This document shows, piece by piece, positions 7,734 to 16,604 of a stretch of 64,000 bases of DNA. Each line of letters opens with the position of its first letter. Position 1 is the first letter of the stretch. The stretch spans positions 3,100,001 through 3,164,000 of the forward strand of contig NZ_JAATJN010000001.1 of assembly GCF_011927955.1 (NCBI RefSeq). The letters are read 5' to 3'. This stretch comes from Brevibacterium marinum (GTDB lineage: Bacteria > Actinomycetota > Actinomycetes > Actinomycetales > Brevibacteriaceae). A program made the translations under genes and the position numbers. The notes beneath the pieces are model-generated. The model had not been told where the DNA came from and did no database searches. It saw only the letters and a program-made list of their open reading frames with translations.

Positions 7734-9049
7734 GGCAAGAAGACACCACGGACCAATTCGACGATGGAGGCAGACAGTTGCCCGATGTGATGCGTGCCGA
7801 GCTGTGGCATTCGATGGCCGAAGCGGCCGGGCTGATCAATGGAGACGGGACGATCGGTGAGACCGTCTACGGTCAGATGACCGCGTTGGCCGCGCGGACC
7901 GGAGCCGTGAACCTGGGGCAGGGCGCCCCGGGGACCGATCCACCCCCAGAGCTCATCGAGGCCGCGGCCGACGCGATGCGCGAAGGGTACAATCAGTACG
8001 CTCCGGGGCAGGGATTCCCCGCGCTGCGAGAAGCCGTTGCCGGGCAGCGTCGGCGGGACTTCGGCCAAGAGATTTCGTCCGACGACGTGCTCTACACCTG
8101 TGGAGCCACAGAGGGCCTCACCGCCGCGATCCTCGCCCTCCTGCCACGCGGCGGCACCGTACTCGCCTTCGAACCGTTCTACGACTCCTATCCGGCCGCC
8201 ATCGCCGCTGCCGGCGGATCGCTGGTCACTGTGCCGATACTCCCGACGGCAGAGGGCGGATTCGAACCCGATTGGGAGCGGTTCGACACGGCGGCCGCCG
8301 ATGCGGACGCTCCCCCATCCCTCATCCTCGTCAACACACCGCACAATCCCACGGGCTTCATGTTCAACACCGAGGATCTGGCGCACATCGGTGACGCGGC
8401 CGTCGCCGCAGACGCCTGGGTGCTCACGGACGAAGTCTACGAACAGCTCGTCCTCTCCGACACGACGCACGTGGCACCGGCAACGGCCATCGACGACGAA
8501 GCGCGGGTCGTGACAGTCTCCTCGGCGGGCAAGACCTGGAACGCGACCGGATGGAAGATCGGCTGGGTGATCGCCGAACCCGCGGTCCGCGAGGCCGTCC
8601 AGGCAGTCAAGCAGTTCCTCACCTACACCGCCGGCGGACCGCTGCAGATCGGCATGGCCCGCGCACTGGACGGCGCGGGCGACTTCGCGGCCGAGAACCG
8701 GCGGTCTCTGCGTGAACGCGCCGAGATTCTGGTCCCGGCATGCCGCGGACTGCCCGGAGCGATCGCGTCGACGCCCGCGGCCGGGTACTTCACCGTCGTG
8801 GATTTCTCCGCACTGACGGACCTCGATGCGTTCGAGCTCAACGATCTCCTGGCACGGCGGTACTCACTCGTCGGAATTCCCGTTCCTGCGCTGTGTCGGG
8901 CAGGATCGTCGGCACACGCGGCGTACAGATCCTCGATCCGATATTCGTTCTGCAAGTCGGTGGCCGACGTCGACCGTGGAGCGCAGCTGTTCGACGAACT
9001 CGCGGCAGAGCTGCGACGGGACCCCGATGCCCTGCGCGGCGAGAGCTGA
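7730..9049 (+). CDS. PLP-dependent aminotransferase class I (KAT/methionine-aminotransferase-like)
   Basis: Fold-type I aminotransferase of the I-gamma group. Seen: NLGQGAPGTDPP and the YAPGQGFPALREAVA N-terminal substrate loop, NTPHNPTG, DEVYEQL and the lysine motif SSAGKTWNATGWKIGW that binds PLP. The C-terminal IRYSFCKS carries the substrate-carboxylate arginine. Closest families are kynurenine/glutamine transaminase and methionine aminotransferase; substrate cannot be fixed. The outer ATG at 7730 overlaps the hisN stop (ATGA). A TTG at 7778 sits 7 nt after a good GGAGG (7766-7770), removes a non-conserved 16-residue extension, and may be the real start. Confidence 0.9.
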   Translation: MRQEDTTDQFDDGGRQLPDVMRAELWHSMAEAAGLINGDGTIGETVYGQMTALAARTGAVNLGQGAPGTDPPPELIEAAADAMREGYNQYAPGQGFPALREAVAGQRRRDFGQEISSDDVLYTCGATEGLTAAILALLPRGGTVLAFEPFYDSYPAAIAAAGGSLVTVPILPTAEGGFEPDWERFDTAAADADAPPSLILVNTPHNPTGFMFNTEDLAHIGDAAVAADAWVLTDEVYEQLVLSDTTHVAPATAIDDEARVVTVSSAGKTWNATGWKIGWVIAEPAVREAVQAVKQFLTYTAGGPLQIGMARALDGAGDFAAENRRSLRERAEILVPACRGLPGAIASTPAAGYFTVVDFSALTDLDAFELNDLLARRYSLVGIPVPALCRAGSSAHAAYRSSIRYSFCKSVADVDRGAQLFDELAAELRRDPDALRGES

Positions 9050-9170
9050 GCTCATCCGACGCACTGGACCCAGCTGATCTCGCCTGGACAGCAGGCAAGC
9101 CCAGGGGGCGGATCGCAAGTCTGCGATCCGCCCCCTGTTGTGCCAGCTCCTGCTGTTTCGGGCCTTTGGC

Positions 9171-9719
9171 TCAGACCTTGACGAGTTCGAGCTCCAGCTC
9201 GATCTTGATCTTGTTGGATACGAGCAGCTCGCCGCCGCCGAGGACGGCGTCGAACTCCATGCCGAAGTCCTTGCGGTCGACAGTGGCGGCTGCCGACAAG
9301 CCCGCGACCTGGTTCTCATTTGGATCGGTGGCGACACCGCTGAACTCGGTGGCGAAGACGACTTCCTTGGTCACGCCGCGCATCGTGAGGTCGCCGACGA
9401 GCTCGAACTCATCGGCGGACTTCGCGTTGATGCCTGTCGAGGTGAACGTCAGCTTGGGATTCTGCTCGGACTCGAAGAAGTCACCGCTCTTGAGGTGACC
9501 GTCACGCTGAGGGTTGCGAGTGGTGATCGATTCGACGTCGGCCTCGGCCGTCACCGTGCTGTCCTCGAGACTCTCGGCGACGCTGACGCTGCCCGCGATG
9601 TCCTCGAAGTGTCCGCGGACCTTCGAAACGCCGGCATGGCGTGCGGTGAAGGTGAACTCGGAGTGGACGGGATCGATGTTCCAGGTACCGGTGGTGAGTC
9701 CCTGTGGAAGAGCGGTCAT
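9171..9719 (-). CDS. YceI family protein
   Basis: 182-residue YceI/lipocalin-like protein. It begins TTGTWNIDPVHSEFTFTARH, the diagnostic YceI opening, and continues with alternating beta strands up to KIKIELELELVKV. Family members bind long isoprenoid-type lipids in a beta-barrel; many are induced by stress. No signal peptide is visible, so it is probably cytoplasmic, as in most actinobacterial copies. The ATG at 9719 is preceded by AAGGAG at ideal distance; an 11-codon longer frame exists but has no such site. An operator-like palindrome lies directly upstream (9732-9781), suggesting tight repression. Confidence 0.93.
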   Translation of the reverse strand: MTALPQGLTTGTWNIDPVHSEFTFTARHAGVSKVRGHFEDIAGSVSVAESLEDSTVTAEADVESITTRNPQRDGHLKSGDFFESEQNPKLTFTSTGINAKSADEFELVGDLTMRGVTKEVVFATEFSGVATDPNENQVAGLSAAATVDRKDFGMEFDAVLGGGELLVSNKIKIELELELVKV

Positions 9720-9731
9720 GGCGTCTCCTTT

Positions 9732-9781
9732 TAGTTGAACTTTGAAGTACAAGAATCACTATAGTTTCACTTTCAACTATA
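9732..9781 (-). promoter_or_regulatory. Palindromic operator upstream of the YceI gene
   Basis: TATAGTT (9760-9766) and AACTATA (9775-9781) form a 7-bp inverted repeat separated by 8 nt. A second, partly symmetrical box begins with TAGTTGAA (9732-9739), which is also the inverse of TTCAACTA at 9772-9779. The region is AT-rich in a GC-rich chromosome. It resembles MarR-type operators; no regulator gene lies next to it. Confidence 0.6.
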
Positions 9782-9862
9782 TGCAAGTCAACCCGATCTC
9801 CACCCCGACTGACTCGAAGCAAGGGACAGGCCGCCATGTGGTCGAGGTCACTCGATATCGAT

Positions 9863-9892
9863 TTGGTCTGCCGGAATCGCCTCGTGTAATGT
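9863..9892 (+). promoter_or_regulatory. Promoter of initiator tRNA
   Basis: TTGGTC (9863-9868), an 18-nt spacer and TAATGT (9887-9892) resemble a housekeeping sigma promoter whose transcript would start just before the tRNA. Confidence 0.5.
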
Positions 9893-9903
9893 GGGTACCA
9901 CGC

Positions 9904-9980
9904 CGCGGGGTGGAGCAGTTCGGTAGCTCGCCGGGCTCATAACCCGGAGGTCGGAGGTTCAAATCCTCCCCCCGCCACCA
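9904..9980 (+). tRNA. Initiator tRNA-fMet (CAT)
   Basis: 77-nt cloverleaf with an encoded CCA end. Anticodon CAT sits in the loop CTCATAA, closed by CCGGG/CCCGG, giving the three consecutive G-C pairs typical of initiators. Positions 1 and 72 are C and C, hence unpaired, and the D-stem has the A11-U24 pair; both are initiator marks. The T-arm is GGAGG TTCAAAT CCTCC. The usual bacterial 1-72 mismatch is C-A, so C-C is a small variation. Confidence 0.96.
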
Positions 9981-9987
9981 AGGTGGC

Positions 9988-10020
9988 AGAACCCCAGTCA
10001 GTTCTTCTGACTGGGGTTCT
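9988..10020 (+). terminator. Terminator after initiator tRNA
   Basis: 14-bp perfect stem (9988-10001 with 10007-10020), 5-nt loop, followed by TCTCATT. Confidence 0.85.
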
Positions 10021-10093
10021 TCTCATTCATCCACGATCATGGGGAGGACCGGCGATCACGAGAATTTGAGTGTCTGCCCGCGATCGAGAAAAC

Positions 10094-10133
10094 GGCCACG
10101 CCGGACGACCGGGGGCCACGCCGGACGACCGGG
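10094..10133. repeat. 20-bp tandem duplication
   Basis: Two perfect consecutive copies of a 20-bp unit beginning GGCCACGCCGG, in the spacer between the tRNA terminator and the UPF0182 terminator. No gene overlaps it. Confidence 0.9.
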
Positions 10134-10158
10134 TGGCCTGACGGCCGAGGAAGCCAAC

Positions 10159-10209
10159 AAAGAGGCGGGCCCCTGCGATCCTGATCGGATCGCAGGGGCC
10201 CGCCTCTTT
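10159..10209. terminator. Terminator of the UPF0182 gene
   Basis: Perfect 23-bp stem (10159-10181 with 10187-10209) and a 5-nt loop. AAAG/CTTT at the base makes it usable in both directions; it lies just after the UPF0182 stop on the minus strand. Confidence 0.85.
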
Positions 10210-10230
10210 CGCGTTCGACCAGCGGCCGGG

Positions 10231-13200
10231 TCAGTTCCCTCCGCCCTCGTCGGCCGGGGCCGTAGCGGGAGCAGACGCACCGCCCTGCGATCCGTCCTCG
10301 GCGATCGAGGGGTCGGCTGCCACCGCGTCCTCGATAGCGTTCTTCAGACGGTCCTGTGCCTTGCCGTACTTCTCGAAGTCACCTTCCTTGAGCGCTGCGT
10401 CGGAGTCCTCCATCGCCTTCTTGGCTTCCTCCAGCGCTTCGTTGAGCGACTGATCGTCAGCGCCGGAGCCTGAGTCGCCGCCGCCGTTCGAACCGCCGGC
10501 CTCACCGCCACCGCTGTCCTCTGTGCCGGCGTCTCCCGCCGTGGCACCGGAGTCACCGCCGAAGACCTGGTCGAGTGCCTCGTCCAGCGTCGGCGCGAAG
10601 CCGATGTCCTCGCCGAATGCCACCAGAACGTGCTGGAGCAGCGGGTAGGACGTTTCACCGGCGGACCGGACATAGACGGGCTGCACGTAGAGCAGTCCGC
10701 CACCGACCGGCAGCGTGAGCAGGTTGCCGTTCTGGACCTCGGACTCACCCTGCCGCAGCAGGTTGAGGTTGCGCTGCACGTCCGGGGCGGTGTTGAAGTT
10801 GTTCTGCGCCTGCCCGGGTCCGGGCACCGTCGTGTTGCGCGGCAGTTGGAGGAGCCGAAGCTGGCCGTAGCTGTCTGCGACCTCACCCTTCGAATCGCCC
10901 GCATCCGCATCCGCCGACAGGAACCCGGTCAGGTTGTTCCGCGATTGCCCCTCGGACGACCGCGCCGGGATGTAGGAGCTCGTCAGTGAGAACGACGAGT
11001 TCTTCTGCCCCGGCATCTGCAGAGTCATGTAGAACGGCGGCTGAGTCAGTCCGCTGTTGGCCTGCTTCGTCGGGTCCGTCGGAAGCGTCCAGAAGTCCTG
11101 ACCGGTGTAGAACTCGCTGGCGGAGGTCACATGGTACTGCGTCAGCAGATCACGCTGGACCTTGAACAGGTCCTCCGGGTACCGCACGTGGCTCATCAGG
11201 TCTCCGGACATCTCCGATGCGGGCTTGATGAGGTCGGGGAAGATCTTCATCCACGTATTGAGGACAGGATCGTCCTTGTCCCACTGGTACATGTCGACGC
11301 TGCCGTCATAGGCATCGACCGTGATCTTGACCGAGTTCCGGATGTAGTTGACCTCTTCGTCCGGAAGAGTCGCCACCGTGTTCGGCGAGGATTCGGTGAC
11401 CGAGTCCTCAGTCGCCTCCTGCAGCACCTGCGGTGTCGAATACGGATAGTCTTCGGCGGTGGTGTAGCCGTCGAGGATCCACTTGATCTTGCCGTCGACG
11501 ACTGCGGGGTACGGATCGCCGTCGATCTTGAGGAACGGTGCCATCTTCTGCACGCGCTCACGGGGGTGGCGTTCGTAGAGGATCTGAGAGTTCTCATTGA
11601 CCGCGTCGGAGAGCAGGATCTGTTCGTCCTGGTATTTGAGCGCGTAGGCGAGCCGGTTGAACAGACCGCCGACCGATGGACCGCCGTCGCCGCTGAACGT
11701 GTTGTTCACCTGGCCGGAACCGCTGTCCTCGTCCGAGGGGTAGTCGAGTTCGCGAGGGCTCGCCCCCTCCTCACCACCGACGATCGAGTAGTCCGGTGAG
11801 CTCTCACCGAAGTAGACGCGCGGCTCGTAATCGGGGAATTCGCCATTCGGCGGGATGTCCGATTCCATGAATGTCGGCTCCCCGTCGGGGTTACGCTGGT
11901 TGCCGTTGGCTGCGACGACGCCGAAGCCGTGGGTGTAGACGATCGCACGGTTGTACCAGCTCTGGTTGTTGACCGAGTCGGGGCTGAGCTCGCGGACCGC
12001 GATCACCGTGTCGCGCATATCCCCGTCGATGTTGTACCGATCGACGTCGAGCTGCTGTGGGAACGAATAGTAGGGCCTGACCTGTTGCAGCTGCCGGAAT
12101 GTGTCCGACACCAGATTGGGATCGAGCAGGCGGATCGATGCAGTGGTCTCTGCGTCTTCGCGCAGTGCACCCTTCTCACCGCTGGTGCTCGGTTCGTACG
12201 GAGTGACATCGATGTCTTCGAAGTCGAATGCATCACGAGTCGCATCGATGTTGTGCTGGATGTAGTCCGATTCCAGACTCTGCTGCGAAGGGTTGACCTG
12301 GAACTGCTGAACCATCGCAGGGTAGGCGATGATCGAGATGCCGCCGAGGACGATGAGGGTGATGGTCGCGATGATCGAGATCCGCCAATTGCCCTTCCAC
12401 GCGGTGTAGACGAACAGCAGGGCCACGAGCACGGCAGCGATCGCAACGATGGCCATCGCCGGCAGTGCCGCCCTGTCGTCGGTGTAGGTCACACCGGGGA
12501 CGATGCCGCCGGTCGACATCATCCGGTCGTACCGGGCCAGCCACAGACGACCGGCTTGCACGAGGATCAGCAGCCCGATCGTGATGCCCAGCTGCCACTG
12601 AGCGGTCTTGGTGAGGGTGACGCCCTTCTGCTCGCCGGGTCGGATGCCGCCGAACAGGTAGTGGGCGACCAGCGCTGCGATGAGCGACAGCAGAATCGCC
12701 ATGCCGATCTGATCGCCGATGAGGCGCAGGCCGGGAAGGACGAAGACGAAGAACGACTTGTCCATGCCGAACTGGGCGTCATCCGACCCGAACGGCGTCG
12801 AGTTCATCCACTCCAGGACGGTGTTCCAATTCGCCGAGGCGGTGATGCCGCTGAGCAAGCCGATGACCGCGGGAATCGCGATGGTCGCAACCTTGCGTAG
12901 CGGTTCGATGGCCTCGCGGTAACGGTCGAGGTTCTCCTGGCGCGGAGTCGTCGGTGCGTAGACCGGACGATTGCGGAAGGCCAGATGCAGGCTCAACCAG
13001 ACCGGGACGGCCATGACCACGAATCCGGCCAGGAACAACAGTCCGCGGGCGAACCACATGGTGCGGAACACCTGTGAGACGCCGATCTGCTTGAACCACA
13101 GGACTTCGGTGTAGACCTGCGTGAATGCGATGAAGGCGACGAGGAGGATCGCCACTGACACGAGCGTGAGCAATAGGGGCGAACGTCTGGGCCGGTTCGC

Positions 13201-13239
13201 CGGCATGCGTGCTGAGGTTGGTGAGGACGGAGAGCTCAC
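10231..13239 (-). CDS. UPF0182 family large membrane protein
   Basis: 1002-residue member of the UPF0182 (COG1615) family, which is widespread in actinobacteria and cyanobacteria and has no established function. The first ~330 residues contain about seven hydrophobic segments (for example LLLTLVSVAILLVAFIAF and LLFLAGFVVMAVPVWLSL). The long remainder is hydrophilic and probably extracytoplasmic, with PYYSFPQQLDVDRY and a long DPxP-rich core. The C-terminal ~100 residues are low complexity, rich in Gly/Ser/Asp, then an acidic helical stretch. GTG start with AAAGGG upstream; it overlaps the stop of the PDZ protease gene by 1 nt (TAGTG), so the two form an operon. The same pairing exists in mycobacteria. 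Confidence 0.93.
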   Translation of the reverse strand: MSSPSSPTSARMPANRPRRSPLLLTLVSVAILLVAFIAFTQVYTEVLWFKQIGVSQVFRTMWFARGLLFLAGFVVMAVPVWLSLHLAFRNRPVYAPTTPRQENLDRYREAIEPLRKVATIAIPAVIGLLSGITASANWNTVLEWMNSTPFGSDDAQFGMDKSFFVFVLPGLRLIGDQIGMAILLSLIAALVAHYLFGGIRPGEQKGVTLTKTAQWQLGITIGLLILVQAGRLWLARYDRMMSTGGIVPGVTYTDDRAALPAMAIVAIAAVLVALLFVYTAWKGNWRISIIATITLIVLGGISIIAYPAMVQQFQVNPSQQSLESDYIQHNIDATRDAFDFEDIDVTPYEPSTSGEKGALREDAETTASIRLLDPNLVSDTFRQLQQVRPYYSFPQQLDVDRYNIDGDMRDTVIAVRELSPDSVNNQSWYNRAIVYTHGFGVVAANGNQRNPDGEPTFMESDIPPNGEFPDYEPRVYFGESSPDYSIVGGEEGASPRELDYPSDEDSGSGQVNNTFSGDGGPSVGGLFNRLAYALKYQDEQILLSDAVNENSQILYERHPRERVQKMAPFLKIDGDPYPAVVDGKIKWILDGYTTAEDYPYSTPQVLQEATEDSVTESSPNTVATLPDEEVNYIRNSVKITVDAYDGSVDMYQWDKDDPVLNTWMKIFPDLIKPASEMSGDLMSHVRYPEDLFKVQRDLLTQYHVTSASEFYTGQDFWTLPTDPTKQANSGLTQPPFYMTLQMPGQKNSSFSLTSSYIPARSSEGQSRNNLTGFLSADADAGDSKGEVADSYGQLRLLQLPRNTTVPGPGQAQNNFNTAPDVQRNLNLLRQGESEVQNGNLLTLPVGGGLLYVQPVYVRSAGETSYPLLQHVLVAFGEDIGFAPTLDEALDQVFGGDSGATAGDAGTEDSGGGEAGGSNGGGDSGSGADDQSLNEALEEAKKAMEDSDAALKEGDFEKYGKAQDRLKNAIEDAVAADPSIAEDGSQGGASAPATAPADEGGGN

Positions 13240-14378
13240 TACTGCCCTTTCTCATTGTTGTCGGCGCCGCCGGCTGGACACTTCTTGAGGTCCGAGGTGT
13301 CTCCGGCTGCGTATTGCTCCACGGCGTTCTGCGCATCATCGAGCGTGTCGATGCGTGCCACCGTGATCTTGGACTGATCGGCGGCCTGGATGACCTCTGC
13401 ACAGTTCTCTGCGGGCGACATGAAGAGCTCCGCCCCCTGTGCAGTCGAGGCCGCCACCTTCTGTCGAGCCCCGCCGATGGGGCCCACTTTGCCTGCAGGG
13501 TCGATCTCGCCCGTTCCTGCCACGTGCTTGCCTCCGGTCATGGCACCCGGGGTGAGTTCGTCGATGATGGCGAGAGCGAACATGGTGCCGGCGGAGGGGC
13601 CGCCGATTCCTTCGACGTTGAATGCCACGTCGACGGGGAACTCGAAATCCTGCTTCATGGTGATTCCGATGGCGTGGCGTCCCTCGATAGTCGCGGGGTC
13701 GAGTGCGACGTCGACGTCTTCGTCACCGCGCTCGACGACGAGATCGACGTTCTGCGAAGACTGCACCGTCCGGCTCAGGATCTTCGCAGCGTCCGGTTCG
13801 GAATCCAGCTTCTCCCCGTTCACGGATATGATCCGGTCGCCCTTGCGCAGCTGCCCCTCGGCGGGCGAGTCGGGCACGACCCCGTCGACGAGGAGGTGGA
13901 CCTCGTAGGGTTCGTCCAGCTGCTCCATCGCAGCGGCCACGGCCACGTCCTGACTGGACGACATCTCAACGGAATTGGTCTCCGCCACATCTTCCCGAGT
14001 GGTGTCGATCGGATAATAGGCTTCGGTGGGGATGACTGTTTCCTTGCCGGCGAAGAGCGCACCGAGCGCCTGCGAGGCATAGGTGTCACGCCCCGGCCCG
14101 CCGCTCACGGCTACGGTGAGCATGTCGATGCGACCGTCGGTCGGATAGGTCTTGGCACCGGAGACGTCGATCATGGGCTTGCCCTCATGATCGCCGAGGG
14201 TGTTGAATACCGGTCCGGGCAGCTGCAGCATGTACGGCACCGGGAGCAGAACGGCCAGGGCGATTAGGACGTAGGTCATGACCCCTGAGGTCGTGGTCAG
14301 ACGTGGAGCGCGTCGTCGTTTCTCGCCACCTGACGGTGCTTCGGGCACCGGCACGCCCCGAGGGTCATTCGCTGTCAT
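13239..14378 (-). CDS. PDZ domain-containing Lon-like (S16) secreted serine protease
   Basis: 379-residue membrane-anchored protease. One transmembrane segment near residues 33-52 (VMTYVLIALAVLLPVPYML) follows a basic cytoplasmic tail. A PDZ domain lies at about 145-235 (VVPDSPAEGQLRKGDRIISVNG), then a Lon-type S16 domain with the catalytic serine in GGPSAGTMFALAI and the lysine in GTGEIDPAGKVGPIGG. This is the YlbL/Rv3194c architecture; natural substrates are little known. The ATG at 14378 has AAAGGA 4-5 nt upstream; a GTG 6 codons earlier is possible. Operon with the UPF0182 gene. Confidence 0.92.
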   Translation of the reverse strand: MTANDPRGVPVPEAPSGGEKRRRAPRLTTTSGVMTYVLIALAVLLPVPYMLQLPGPVFNTLGDHEGKPMIDVSGAKTYPTDGRIDMLTVAVSGGPGRDTYASQALGALFAGKETVIPTEAYYPIDTTREDVAETNSVEMSSSQDVAVAAAMEQLDEPYEVHLLVDGVVPDSPAEGQLRKGDRIISVNGEKLDSEPDAAKILSRTVQSSQNVDLVVERGDEDVDVALDPATIEGRHAIGITMKQDFEFPVDVAFNVEGIGGPSAGTMFALAIIDELTPGAMTGGKHVAGTGEIDPAGKVGPIGGARQKVAASTAQGAELFMSPAENCAEVIQAADQSKITVARIDTLDDAQNAVEQYAAGDTSDLKKCPAGGADNNEKGQ

Positions 14379-14549
14379 ATATTCCTTTCGCTGCACCGCC
14401 CGACCAGTCTAGTTGAAACCTGACTGTGAGTTTCACAGACTCCTTTCGCCGGGTGCGAACATCCTGCGAAACCTCCCGGAATTGGGAAGCTTCCCACATA
14501 CAGAACCGTTAACGTGTAAGACAAACCAATTCTTGGGGGCTTTGAGAAA

Positions 14550-16022
14550 ATGAGCGATGACAACAACAACGAGCAGAATCCGTTCGAGCAGATCTTCGGA
14601 ATGCTCTTCGGAGCCAACGGCCCCGGCGCCGATCAGGGCGATGGCCAGGACGGCAGCTCCGGCCCTCAGGGGTTCCAGATCGATCCGGCGATGATGTCGA
14701 CCATCATGAATCAGATGCAGGGTCTCTTCGGTCAGGGCGGGGATGCCCAGGCGCAGGCGACGTCGATCGCCCAGAAGGCGGTCCCGACTCCCGACCCCGC
14801 CATCAGCGAGGAATCGGCGAAGGCGACCACGGATGCCTTCCGTCTGGCCGAACTGTGGCTGGCCGAAGCCACCGAGCTCTCCGTCGCCAACCGTTCGGCA
14901 CGCACGATCACCCGTGCCGAGTGGGTCAGCGAGACGATGCCCGGATGGCAGAAGTTCGTGCTGCCGATCAAGGAGAACATGTCCTCGGCTCTGACCGAGA
15001 CCCTTGAGACGCAGGTGCCTGCAGAGATGAAGGGGATCCTCGCCGGCGCCTCGTCGATGTTCGGGTCGATGAGCGACTCGATGTTCGCGATGCAGATCGG
15101 TCAGGCCGTGGGTGCCCTGTCGGAGAGCGTGCTCACCGGCACCGAGGTGGGCCTCCCCCTCCTCCCCCAGGACACCGCGGTGCTAGTGGAATCCAATGTG
15201 GAGACGTTCGCCTCGGAGATCGATGTCGATCCCTCTGAGGTCCGCATCTATCTCGCCGCACAGGAGCTTGCCCATCTGGCCCTGTTCGAGCGCGCTCCCT
15301 GGCTGAGCGCTCAGGTCGAGACGGCGCTGACCCGCTATGCGCAGGGCCTCAAGGTCGACACCTCGCAGATCGAGGACATGGCCTCGCAGATCGATCCCTC
15401 CAACATCTCGGATCTCAGCGACAACATCCGTCAGGGCCTGTTCAATCCACCGACGACCGATGAGCAGAAGAAGGCACTGACGACCTTGGAGAACCTTCTC
15501 GCCGTCATCGCCGGATGGGTCGATGTCGTCGTCTACTCCGCGTGCGAGCATCTCCCCGGCCGCGAACAGATCCGAGAGGCTCTGCGTCGGCGCCGCGCCA
15601 CTGCCGGTCCCGCAGAGAAGACCTTCTCGACCCTCGTCGGGCTGGAGTTCAATCCCCGGCGCCTGCGCGACGCCGCGGCACTGTTCGCCTATCTCGAGAA
15701 GCAGGGAGGGACCGAGGCCAGAGACAAGGTCTTCTCCCACCCGGATCTCCTGCCGACGACACAGGATCTCGACGATCCCCTCGGCTATTCCGAGCGCAGG
15801 CATGCCGAATGGACCAGCGAATCCTCGCTCGATGAGGCGCTGAGCCGCATCCTCGACGAAGGGCTCGAAGGCACCGAATCCGGCGCGGACTCGGAGGCGA
15901 AGTCGAAAGACGAAGCCGACAGCGCCGATGGTGAGACCGACGGCGACAACAACGATGAGACCGACGACAACGACGGCGGTGGGACCGACAGCGACGGCGT
16001 GGACGGTCGCGACGCGAGCTGA
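14550..16022 (+). CDS. DUF2342 zinc-dependent metalloprotease-like protein
   Basis: 490-residue protein of the DUF2342 / zincin-like family common in actinobacteria (Rv3195-like). The family core contains IYLAAQELAHLALFERAPWL, which resembles a zinc-binding helix but is not a canonical HExxH; activity is unproven. The N-terminus is Asn/Gln/Asp-rich and the last ~55 residues are an extremely acidic, low-complexity tail. Divergent from the PDZ-UPF0182 operon, the same order as in mycobacteria. The next gene begins directly after its stop (0-nt gap), so the two are cotranscribed. Confidence 0.85.
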   Translation: MSDDNNNEQNPFEQIFGMLFGANGPGADQGDGQDGSSGPQGFQIDPAMMSTIMNQMQGLFGQGGDAQAQATSIAQKAVPTPDPAISEESAKATTDAFRLAELWLAEATELSVANRSARTITRAEWVSETMPGWQKFVLPIKENMSSALTETLETQVPAEMKGILAGASSMFGSMSDSMFAMQIGQAVGALSESVLTGTEVGLPLLPQDTAVLVESNVETFASEIDVDPSEVRIYLAAQELAHLALFERAPWLSAQVETALTRYAQGLKVDTSQIEDMASQIDPSNISDLSDNIRQGLFNPPTTDEQKKALTTLENLLAVIAGWVDVVVYSACEHLPGREQIREALRRRRATAGPAEKTFSTLVGLEFNPRRLRDAAALFAYLEKQGGTEARDKVFSHPDLLPTTQDLDDPLGYSERRHAEWTSESSLDEALSRILDEGLEGTESGADSEAKSKDEADSADGETDGDNNDETDDNDGGGTDSDGVDGRDAS

Positions 16023-16604
16023 ATGATCTCTCTCGACACTGCCCGGGCCGAGATCGCTCGCACTTCGGCCGGGTCCGATTACACTGATGAGTTCGAGCGG
16101 CTCTTCTTCACTGCCGACGAGGCAGCGCTGCGGCGCGAGGCGGGTGCGGAGCACGTCACCGCCAGTTGCCTCATCGTCGATCCGGTCACGGAGACCGTGT
16201 TGCTCAACCATCACCGCAAAGCAGGGCTCTGGGGCCAATTCGGCGGCCATCTCGAGGCCGAGGACGTCAGCCTGCGCGCGGCTGCCCATCGGGAGGCAAT
16301 GGAGGAGAGCGGACTGCGGGAGCTGAGGTGGTTCTCTCCCGCGCCGATCGACCTCCACGTCCACGATCTCTCGACGTCGTTCGGAGCCTGTCGGCGTCAC
16401 TTCGACGTCGTCTACGCGGCAGTCGCGGACGTGGGACAGACCCCGGTCGCATCCGAAGAGTCGCTGGCGGTGGGTTGGTTCCAGCTCACCCAGCTGCCGA
16501 ACTCGCTCATGCCCGATCTCACACTGAGGCTGCCGGAACTCTACCGGACGAGCGTCGATGTGTGGGGCCTCACCGATCCCGACGGAAGTGCTCCCCCGCG
16601 CTGA
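16023..16604 (+). CDS. NUDIX hydrolase
   Basis: 193-residue NUDIX protein. The box reads GGHLEAEDVSLRAAAHREAMEESGL: the REAMEE catalytic part is intact, while the upstream Gx5E spacing is shifted, as in a divergent subgroup. It should hydrolyse a nucleoside diphosphate linked to some moiety X; the substrate is not recognisable. A C-terminal strand-rich part (LHVHDLSTSFGACRRHFDVVY) follows. ATG abuts the preceding stop. Its last 35 bp overlap the 3' end of the convergent metallopeptidase gene. Confidence 0.88.
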   Translation: MISLDTARAEIARTSAGSDYTDEFERLFFTADEAALRREAGAEHVTASCLIVDPVTETVLLNHHRKAGLWGQFGGHLEAEDVSLRAAAHREAMEESGLRELRWFSPAPIDLHVHDLSTSFGACRRHFDVVYAAVADVGQTPVASEESLAVGWFQLTQLPNSLMPDLTLRLPELYRTSVDVWGLTDPDGSAPPR

